DNA from: Hydrogenophaga sp. | Lineage (GTDB): Bacteria; Pseudomonadota; Gammaproteobacteria; Burkholderiales; Burkholderiaceae_C | Assembly (NCBI RefSeq): GCF_026125785.1 | Contig: NZ_JAHCKL010000005.1 | Span: 62,001 to 126,000, forward strand | DNA: 64,000 bases | Direction: 5' to 3' | Part shown: piece by piece, positions 58,196 to 64,000 of the stretch | Numbering within the stretch: position 1 is the stretch's first letter | Layout of the letters: every line of letters starts with the position of its first letter | The notes under the pieces: model-generated | Told to the model about the DNA's origin: nothing | The model's database searches: none | The model's input: the letters and a program-made list of their open reading frames with translations, nothing else | Program-made: the position numbers and the translations under genes

Positions 58196-59104
58196 TCAAG
58201 CCCCCAGCACCCCCAGCGCGAAAGGCAGGCTGAACATGCCCAGGAGGGTCGAGAGCGTCACCAGCCCGGCCACGTAGGGCCCGTTGTAGCCCATGCGAGC
58301 CGCCAGCACATAACAGCTCGACGCCGTGGGCACGGCGGAGAACATCAGCAGGATGGTGGTCTGCGTGGGGTCCAGGCGGAACACGCGCGCCAGGCCGAAG
58401 GCCATCAGCGGCATGCCCAGGTGCTTGACCGCCAGCACCAGCGCACCCAGCGTCTTGCCAATGGCCAGCATGCCGAACTGCATGCCCGCGCCGGCGGCCA
58501 TCAGCCCCAGCGCCAGCGACGCCTGGCCAATGCGGTTCACGGTGGGCTCCAGCCACACCGGCATCTGGAACCCCAGCAGGTTGGCCACCAGGCCCGACAC
58601 CGTGCCGATGATCAGCGGGTTGCGCGCCAGCTCGCGCACGAACCCCTTGTTGCCATGCCGCGCCATCGGCCACACCGCGCCCACGTTGAACAGCGGCACG
58701 CACACACCGATCAGCACCGCGATCATCAGCAGGCCCGGCGCGCCCGCCACCTTCTCCGCCAGCGCCAGCGCAATGAAGGAATTGAAACGGAAACCCACCT
58801 GCGCGCTGGCCGCGTGCAGCCGCACGTCCAGCCGCTTGCCGATCCACGGCCAGTGCGGCAGCGAATACGCCAGCGCGATGCCGCACACCCCCAACGCCAG
58901 ACCCGCACCCATGAGGCTGGACGCCTGCCCCAGGTCCAGCGGGCTTTTCACGATGCTGTGGAACAGCAGCACCGGGAAGAGGAAGTAATACACCAGGCTC
59001 TCCACCTGCTCCCACACCTTGCGGTTGAGCGCCGTGAAACGGCACACCAGGTAGCCGCAAAGGATGAGCGAGAAGTCCGGAAAAAGCAGTTGGGCGAAAT
59101 TCAC
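58196..59104 (-). CDS. AEC family transporter (auxin efflux carrier-like)
   Basis: A membrane protein of about 302 residues with some ten helices in two halves, typical of bacterial AEC permeases (malonate, malate or similar anion carriers). Motif FLFPVLLFHSIV and a second-half LGLMAAGAGMQFG. I take a GTG at 59104 as the start because the sequence there (NFAQLLFPDFSLILCGY) begins the first helix; a longer frame from the ATG at 59170 adds 22 basic residues of low plausibility. Confidence 0.82.
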   Translation of the reverse strand: MNFAQLLFPDFSLILCGYLVCRFTALNRKVWEQVESLVYYFLFPVLLFHSIVKSPLDLGQASSLMGAGLALGVCGIALAYSLPHWPWIGKRLDVRLHAASAQVGFRFNSFIALALAEKVAGAPGLLMIAVLIGVCVPLFNVGAVWPMARHGNKGFVRELARNPLIIGTVSGLVANLLGFQMPVWLEPTVNRIGQASLALGLMAAGAGMQFGMLAIGKTLGALVLAVKHLGMPLMAFGLARVFRLDPTQTTILLMFSAVPTASSCYVLAARMGYNGPYVAGLVTLSTLLGMFSLPFALGVLGA

Positions 59105-59367
59105 CGCGAGAGCATAGCCGCTCGCCCTGGCCGCTACCGCTCTCCGGAGCAGGCACCGTTTCGGTGCCATGCGGACGGGCTTGCGGGTAAGTACGTGGGT
59201 GATCTCCCCATGTTCAGCCAAGGCCCCAGCGTCTACAGTCCAGGGCAGACAAGGCGGGGCGCAAAGCCCCGGCACCGGGCGCCTGTCCCGCCGCATCAGC
59301 GGTTAGCATGGGCGTCGCGCTGTCTGCAACTTCCTTCCAAGAACTTTCTCACCAAGGAGTACACACC

Positions 59368-60345
59368 ATGCTTTCTCGCCGTCACATGGTTGCCATCGGG
59401 CTGGCCACTGCGTCCGTGGCCGTCACGGGCACCGCCTGGGCCCAGGCCTACCCCAACAAGGTCATTCGCCTGCAGGTGCCCTTCGCGCCCGGTGGCACCA
59501 CCGACATCATCGCCCGCGTCATGTCCGAGCCCCTGGCCAAGACCCTGGGCCAGAGCGTGGTGGTGGAGAACAAGGCCGGTGGCGGTGGCGTGGTCGGCGC
59601 CACAGAGCTTGCGCGCTCCGCACCCGACGGCTACGTGATCGGCATGGCCACGGTGTCCACCACCGCCGCCAACCCGGCCATCAACGACAAGATCCCGTAC
59701 AACACGCTGACGGACTTCACGCCCATCATCAACATCGCCGCCACGCCCAACGTGATCGCGGTGCACCCCAGCTTCCCCGCCAAGGACTTCAAGGCCTTCC
59801 TTGCCGAGCTCAAGAAGAACCCCGGCAAATACACCTACGCCAGCTCCGGCACCGGCGGCATCGGCCACCTGCAGACCGAACTCTTCAAGAGCCTCACCGG
59901 CGTCTTCATGACGCACATCCCCTACCGTGGCGCGGGCCCCGCCCTCAACGACACCGTGGGCGGCCAGGTCCCCATCATCTTCGACAACCTGCCCTCCGCG
60001 CTGCCCTTCATCAAGTCCGGCCGCCTGGTGCCGCTGGTGGTGGCCGCGCCCCAGCGCCTGGCCGTGCTGCCCGACGTGCCCACCTTCAAGGAAGTGGGCC
60101 TGGAGGCCGTGAACCGCATGGCCTACTACGGCCTCATCGGCCCCAAGGGCCTGCCGCAGGACGTGGTGGACAAGCTCTCCAGCGCCACCAAGCAAGCCCT
60201 GGCCGACCCCGCCGTGCGCAAGCGCGTGGAAGACACTGGCTCGCTCATCATCGGCAACACGCCGGCCGAGTTCGCCGCGCAGATCAAGGCCGAGTACGAG
60301 GTCTACAAGCAGGTGGTCGTCAAGCAGAAGCTCAAGCTGGACTGA
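59368..60345 (+). CDS. Bug-family tripartite tricarboxylate transporter receptor (TctC)
   Basis: A 325-residue periplasmic binding protein with a signal peptide ([20 protein letters not shown], cleavage near AWA-QA; the RR pair may be a Tat motif). Family features: [40 protein letters not shown], and [12 protein letters not shown]-like [15 protein letters not shown]. These proteins bind organic anions; ligand unknown. AAGGAG precedes the ATG. No TctA or TctB is adjacent. The stop overlaps the xerD start. Confidence 0.92.
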   Translation: MLSRRHMVAIGLATASVAVTGTAWAQAYPNKVIRLQVPFAPGGTTDIIARVMSEPLAKTLGQSVVVENKAGGGGVVGATELARSAPDGYVIGMATVSTTAANPAINDKIPYNTLTDFTPIINIAATPNVIAVHPSFPAKDFKAFLAELKKNPGKYTYASSGTGGIGHLQTELFKSLTGVFMTHIPYRGAGPALNDTVGGQVPIIFDNLPSALPFIKSGRLVPLVVAAPQRLAVLPDVPTFKEVGLEAVNRMAYYGLIGPKGLPQDVVDKLSSATKQALADPAVRKRVEDTGSLIIGNTPAEFAAQIKAEYEVYKQVVVKQKLKLD

Positions 60346-61274
60346 TGCACCCCGCCGATGAAGCCACCCTGGTGCAGGCCAGCGAAGGCCTCGCCGGGGC
60401 CTTCATCGACAGCCTCTGGCTGGAAGAGGGCCTCTCCCGCAACACGCTCGACGCCTACCGGCGCGACCTCGTGTTGCTGGGCCAGTGGCTCGCCACGCGG
60501 GCCAAGACCCTGCCAGAAGCCACCGAGGCCGACCTCCAGGCCTACTTCAGCGAGCGCCACGCCCAGACCCGCGCCACCACCGCCAACCGGCGCCTCACCG
60601 TCTTCAAGCGCTACTTCCGCTGGGCTCTGCGCGAACGCCACATCAGCGCCGACCCCACCCTGCGCCTGAACCCCGCGCGCCAGCCGCTGCGCGTGCCCAA
60701 GACCCTCTCCGAAGCCCAGGTGGAAGCGCTGCTGCGCGCGCCCGACACCGACACCCCCTTGGGCCTGCGCGACCGCGCCATGCTCGAACTCATGTACGCC
60801 AGCGGCCTGCGCGTGAGCGAACTCGTCACCCTCAAGACCTGGCACATGGGCCTGAACGAACACGTGCTGCGCGTCACCGGCAAAGGCAACAAGGAACGCC
60901 TGGTACCCTTTGGCCAGGTGGCCGCGCAGTGGCTGCAGCGCTACCTGAGCGAAGGGCGCGGCGACATCCTCGCCGGCCAGCAGAGCGAAGACCTCTTCGT
61001 CACCGCGCGCGGCGCCCGCGTCGGCGAAGCCATGACGCGCGCCATGTTCTGGCACCTGGTCAAGAAATACGCGCAGCAGGCCGGCATCACCGCCCCCCTG
61101 TCGCCCCACACCTTGCGCCACGCCTTCGCCACCCACCTGCTCAACCACGGCGCCGACCTGCGCGCCGTGCAGATGCTGCTGGGCCACGCAGACATCTCCA
61201 CCACCACCATCTACACCCACGTGGCCCGCGAACGCCTCAAGACCGTCGTGGCCCAGCACCATCCGCGGGGGTGA
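60345..61274 (+). CDS. xerD: Tyrosine recombinase XerD
   Basis: A 309-residue tyrosine recombinase that, with XerC, resolves chromosome dimers at dif. The N-terminal SAM-like domain is about residues 15-100. Catalytic residues are all visible: Arg in YASGLRVSELV, Lys in GKGNKERLVP, His and Arg in SPHTLRHAFATHLL, His in LLGHADISTTTIY and the nucleophile Tyr after it. It overlaps the Bug receptor by one base (TGATG). XerD is preferred over XerC by its length and overall pattern. Confidence 0.92.
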   Translation: MHPADEATLVQASEGLAGAFIDSLWLEEGLSRNTLDAYRRDLVLLGQWLATRAKTLPEATEADLQAYFSERHAQTRATTANRRLTVFKRYFRWALRERHISADPTLRLNPARQPLRVPKTLSEAQVEALLRAPDTDTPLGLRDRAMLELMYASGLRVSELVTLKTWHMGLNEHVLRVTGKGNKERLVPFGQVAAQWLQRYLSEGRGDILAGQQSEDLFVTARGARVGEAMTRAMFWHLVKKYAQQAGITAPLSPHTLRHAFATHLLNHGADLRAVQMLLGHADISTTTIYTHVARERLKTVVAQHHPRG

Positions 61275-61305
61275 GGGGGGGTGAGGGTGAGGGAGGGTGT
61301 AGCAG

Positions 61306-61389
61306 GGCTTCGACAGGCTCAGCCCGAACGGGGGAATGGGTTCACCCTGAGCCCTCCCCCCTCCGTTCGCCCTGAGCTTGTCGAAGGGC
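61306..61389. repeat. Inverted repeat of the TTCGACAGGCTCAG type
   Basis: GGCTTCGACAGGCTCAGCCC..ACGG on the left and CCGT..GCCCTGAGCTTGTCGAAGG on the right (about 61307-61332 and 61363-61388) are imperfect reverse complements. Elements with this core occur across many proteobacterial chromosomes as intergenic repeats. It follows xerD. Confidence 0.75.
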
Positions 61390-61446
61390 TCACCCACACC
61401 TGGGCTCACCCACACCTGGGCTCACCCACACCTGGGCTCACCCACC
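61386..61446. repeat. 16-base tandem repeat
   Basis: The unit GGGCTCACCCACACCT is present three times exactly (61386-61401, 61402-61417, 61418-61433) plus a fourth copy cut at 13 bases. It abuts the inverted repeat and precedes the 3' end of the DUF1439-like gene. Confidence 0.9.
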
Positions 61447-61465
61447 ACCCCAAGGCTCACCCACC

Positions 61466-62122
61466 CTAAGACAAAGCCTTGGGCACCAGCCCAATCCGCA
61501 ACCCCGTCTCCGTCACCGTGATGTTCCCCGGCTGCATGCCCATCACGTCCAGCATGCGCAAGTCCTGCGGGCGCAGCTCGTGCAACACCACCTCTTGCAA
61601 AGACTGGTCCGCCAGCGCCGGTATGTACATCTCCAGCAGCTCCACCACATTGGGCCGCAGCGTGGGGAAGCGCAGGCGGTGCAGGCGCAACTGGTGGGCG
61701 CGCACTGTGCGGTCGCTCGCTTCGTAGCGCAGGCCAAAGTCCACGTCAAAGCTGCCTTCGTGCCGCCGGTTCAGTGCTGGTCCTGCCACCTCCAGCGGCA
61801 GTTCCGCGCGCAGGCGGTTCTCTTGCGGCAGGCACGCCAGCTTCGGCGCCATCAGGTCCACATTCAGCAGCCCTGAAACCGGGTAGCGCCGGGGAAAGCG
61901 CGGTGCCACCGCCTGCTGCAACTGCGCCAGAGACACCGGGTAGCCCTGCGAGGGCGAAGGTGCCCCCTCGCCATCCGGCCCCGGCCCTTCCGCGCGCACC
62001 GCCAGCGGGAAGAGCGCCGCCGCCAGCAGCAGAAAGCGGCGCTGCCGCGCAGGTACAGACAAAGGCCAGGGCGCAGAAGGCATTCGCGCTGGTGGTGGTG
62101 GTGTCGTGGTCATCTTGCTCAT
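61466..62122 (-). CDS. DUF1439-like exported protein
   Basis: About 218 residues. A basic, Pro-rich N-terminus is followed by a hydrophobic stretch FLLLAAALFPLAVRA-E that looks like a signal peptide. The rest (SLAQLQQAVAPRFP, LHRLRFPTL, MYIPALADQSLQEVVLHEL) resembles the YceB/DUF1439 family, lipid-binding-like periplasmic proteins of unknown role. Family assignment is tentative. The start may be 62122 or 62113. Confidence 0.65.
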   Translation of the reverse strand: MSKMTTTPPPPARMPSAPWPLSVPARQRRFLLLAAALFPLAVRAEGPGPDGEGAPSPSQGYPVSLAQLQQAVAPRFPRRYPVSGLLNVDLMAPKLACLPQENRLRAELPLEVAGPALNRRHEGSFDVDFGLRYEASDRTVRAHQLRLHRLRFPTLRPNVVELLEMYIPALADQSLQEVVLHELRPQDLRMLDVMGMQPGNITVTETGLRIGLVPKALS

Positions 62123-62175
62123 GGTGATGAACGGTTCGACGCCAGCCACCCGCGCGGGTTCAGCCCAAACCGTCT

Positions 62176-62457
62176 CTATTTGTAGAACACCTCCACCGCG
62201 CCCTTGAGCTTGATCAGCAGCGGCTGGCCCTTGCGGTCCAGCGTCTTGCCCGAAGGCACCCGCACCCAGCCTTCGCTGATGCAGTACTCCGTCACGTCGA
62301 CGCGCTCCTTGCCGTTGAAGCGTATGCCCACGTCGTGCTCGAACACGGCGGCCACATGGTGCGGGCTGCGCGGGTCAATGCACAGCCGGTCGGGCAGGGC
62401 GGGGCGGGTGTTGTGGGAAGGGGTGGTGTTGGCAGAGGTGTTGTCGGTATCGCTCAT
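62176..62457 (-). CDS. DUF3297 family protein
   Basis: A 93-residue small protein with the pattern PDRLCIDPRSPHHVAAVFEHDVGIRFNG and ...GKTLDRKGQPLLIKLKG (only key parts given: C in RLCID, HDVGIRFNG, TEYCISEGWV, KLKGAVEVFY), consistent with DUF3297. Function unknown; probably cytosolic. It is divergent from the VOC gene (61-base gap). Confidence 0.8.
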   Translation of the reverse strand: MSDTDNTSANTTPSHNTRPALPDRLCIDPRSPHHVAAVFEHDVGIRFNGKERVDVTEYCISEGWVRVPSGKTLDRKGQPLLIKLKGAVEVFYK

Positions 62458-62518
62458 GCGGAGATTTTCCGCCAGAATGGCCGCAGCCCCAACCCACCAC
62501 TAGGAGACCGCACGCACC

Positions 62519-62947
62519 ATGGAAACCCATGAAATCCACCGAGGCCGCCTCATCGACCATGTGCAACTCGTGGTGAAGGACATCGAGGCCAGTCGCCGCT
62601 TCTACACCGCCATCTTCAGCGTGCTGGGCATCCCCCTGGGCGGCAGCGAAGACAGCTACTTCTGGGCCGACGAACTCTTCGTCTCCACCCCCACCAGCCC
62701 CGCCGCGCAAGGCCACCTCACCGGCCGCCACCACCTCGCCTTCCAGGCCCGCGACCGCGCCATGGTCGAGGCCTTCCACCAAGCCGCCATCGCCGCCGGC
62801 GGCCAGGACAACGGCCCACCCGGCGTCCGCCCCTACCACCCCAGCTACTACGCCGCCTTCGTCATCGACCCCGACGGCAACAACATCGAGGCTGTGTTCC
62901 ATGGGGAGGCGGAGCGGAGTGCGGATTCGGTGAAGGTGACGTTCTGA
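62519..62947 (+). CDS. VOC family (glyoxalase-like) protein
   Basis: A 142-residue vicinal-oxygen-chelate protein with two beta-alpha-beta-beta-beta modules: IDHVQLVVKDIEASRRFY, then HHLAFQARDRAMVEAFH and FVIDPDGNNIEAVFHG. The metal-ligand-like residues are His14 (DHVQL) and Glu near the C-terminus. Reaction unknown. Confidence 0.88.
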   Translation: METHEIHRGRLIDHVQLVVKDIEASRRFYTAIFSVLGIPLGGSEDSYFWADELFVSTPTSPAAQGHLTGRHHLAFQARDRAMVEAFHQAAIAAGGQDNGPPGVRPYHPSYYAAFVIDPDGNNIEAVFHGEAERSADSVKVTF

Positions 62948-63061
62948 GGACAGAGGCCAACCAACCTGGCCATGTCGATTGGGCCTCCCGTCGTTCGTCG
63001 TAGAGATACAAAGCGCTCACGGGCGTGGCGCGCTGGCCGTTCAACCCACAGGAGTCAAGAC

Positions 63062-63430
63062 ATGTCCTACATCGATGGTTTCGTGATCGCAGTCCCCACC
63101 GCCAACAAGCAGAAGTTCATGGAGCACGCACGCCAGTTCGACCCGATCTTCATCGAGCTCGGCGCCATCCGCGTCATCGAGGGCTGGGGCGACGACGTCC
63201 CCGACGGCAAGCTCACCGATTTTCGTCGCGCCGTCCAAGCCAAGGCCGACGAGACGGTGGCCTTCTCGTGGGTCGAATGGCCAGACAAAGCCACCCGCGA
63301 CGCGGCCATGAAGAAGATGGTGGAAGACCCGCGCATGGATCCGTCCAACCCCGCCAACCCGCCTATGCCCTTCGACGGCAAGCGCATGATTTTCGGGGGC
63401 TTTGAACAGGTGGTTGAAGTGAAGGCCTGA
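63062..63430 (+). CDS. DUF1428 family protein
   Basis: A 122-residue small protein of the DUF1428 (YbaA-like) family: MSYIDGFVIAVPTANKQKF, VIEGWGDDVPDGKLTDF, VAFSWVEWPDK, FDGKRMIFGGFE. It is probably a dimeric ferredoxin-like fold; function unknown. AGGAGTCAAGAC precedes the ATG at 63062. The DHFR-like gene follows after 21 bases. Confidence 0.88.
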   Translation: MSYIDGFVIAVPTANKQKFMEHARQFDPIFIELGAIRVIEGWGDDVPDGKLTDFRRAVQAKADETVAFSWVEWPDKATRDAAMKKMVEDPRMDPSNPANPPMPFDGKRMIFGGFEQVVEVKA

Positions 63431-63451
63431 GCTTCTCTGGCGAAGCACACC

Positions 63452-64000
63452 ATGGGACGCCTCACCTTCAGCATCAACGTCACCCTGGACGGTTGCGTCG
63501 ACCACCAGGAAGGCATCGCCGACGACGAGACACACGCCTTCTTCACCCGCCTCATGGACGAGGCCGAGGCCATGCTGTGGGGCCGCGTCACCTACGAGAT
63601 GATGGAAGGCCACTGGCCAGCGGTCGCCCGCGGCGATGTGCAAGCACCGCCGGCGTTGCGCGAGTGGGCGGTCAAGCTGGATGTGAAGCCGAAGTACGTC
63701 GTGTCCTCGACGCGAAAGCACTTCCCCTGGACCCACAGCCATCCCATCACCGGCGATTTGCGCACGGCCATTCAGAAACTCAAGGACGCCACGCCGGACG
63801 GCGTGCTGCTTGGCAGCGGCAAGCTGGCGGCCGAGCTGGACCGGCTGGACCTGATCGACGAGTACCAGTTGCTCGTCCACCCCAGGATCGCCGGCCACGG
63901 CCCCACCCTGTACGGGAGCGGGCTGCCCGGCACGCGCCGGCTTGAATTGATCTCGGCAAAGCCGCTGCGCTGCGGCGCGGTTGCCATGCACTACCGGCGC
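63452..64000 (+). CDS. Dihydrofolate reductase family protein (RibD C-terminal), 3' end cut
   Basis: 183 codons are visible and no stop is reached. Sequence fits the RibD_C / DHFR-like group: FSINVTLDGCVDHQEG, MLWGRVTYEMM, VLLGSGKLAAELDRLDLIDEYQLLVHP. These stand-alone proteins reduce small heterocycles or have unknown substrates. The start ATG at 63452 is weak in ribosome-binding signal. Confidence 0.8.
   Translation, partial: MGRLTFSINVTLDGCVDHQEGIADDETHAFFTRLMDEAEAMLWGRVTYEMMEGHWPAVARGDVQAPPALREWAVKLDVKPKYVVSSTRKHFPWTHSHPITGDLRTAIQKLKDATPDGVLLGSGKLAAELDRLDLIDEYQLLVHPRIAGHGPTLYGSGLPGTRRLELISAKPLRCGAVAMHYRR

Noticed and set aside
61386-61446. The 16-base tandem repeat as a CRISPR array
   Set aside because: Copies are directly adjacent with no spacers, the unit is too short, and no cas genes are in the window.

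Overview
The window is a GC-rich (roughly two thirds G+C), densely coded bacterial chromosome segment. Gene families and gene order point to a betaproteobacterium of the order Burkholderiales, most likely family Comamonadaceae. The strongest pointers are the order secG - tRNA-Leu - nuoA to nuoN - DUF2818 - NUDIX - DUF1178, a Bug-type tripartite-tricarboxylate receptor, and suhB divergent from trmJ-cysE. I cannot fix the genus from sequence alone. No prophage, insertion sequence, CRISPR array or rRNA operon was seen.

Layout. Bases 1-15916 hold housekeeping and accessory genes: a cut DMT permease, a very large orphan PAS/GAF histidine kinase, suhB, trmJ-cysE, slyD, mogA-yjgA, pmbA, a second DMT permease, rpsU-yqeY, a flavoprotein, a MATE exporter and a sterol-desaturase-type membrane oxygenase. 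Bases 15990-28141 (minus strand) are a complete nitrate/nitrite assimilation locus: nasR, then nrtA-nrtB-nrtD (uptake), nirB-nirD (nitrite reductase), nasA (nitrate reductase), ybiB and cobA (siroheme precursor). Bases 28212-36944 hold tsaD, a solute-binding protein overlapping an aminotransferase, rpsO-pnp, a quinone oxidoreductase, tpiA and secG. Bases 37099-53371 hold tRNA-Leu(GAG) and the 14-gene respiratory complex I operon with its usual trailing genes. The remainder holds a glutamate-type dehydrogenase, an ABC exporter, a DUF898 membrane protein, an AEC permease, a Bug receptor overlapping xerD, small DUF-family genes, a VOC protein, and a DHFR-like gene cut by the window end.

The standout signal is the 353-base gap between nasR and nrtA. 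Read on the minus strand it contains, in order, an NtrC-like dyad, a near-consensus IHF site, a 15/16-match sigma-54 promoter, and two hairpins with identical hexaloops AACGGC (the A1/G4 pattern of ANTAR target RNAs). The second hairpin is mutually exclusive with a 16-bp intrinsic terminator just before nrtA. The gene next to it encodes a NIT-ANTAR protein, the class that binds such RNAs. Together this reads as a two-input switch: nitrogen limitation at initiation, and nitrate/nitrite at termination.

A second theme is a set of GC-rich dispersed intergenic repeats (6571-6783, 10057-10148, 38800-38890, 53378-53640, 61306-61446). They sit between convergent genes or inside operon gaps, including one inside the nuo operon between nuoC and nuoD.
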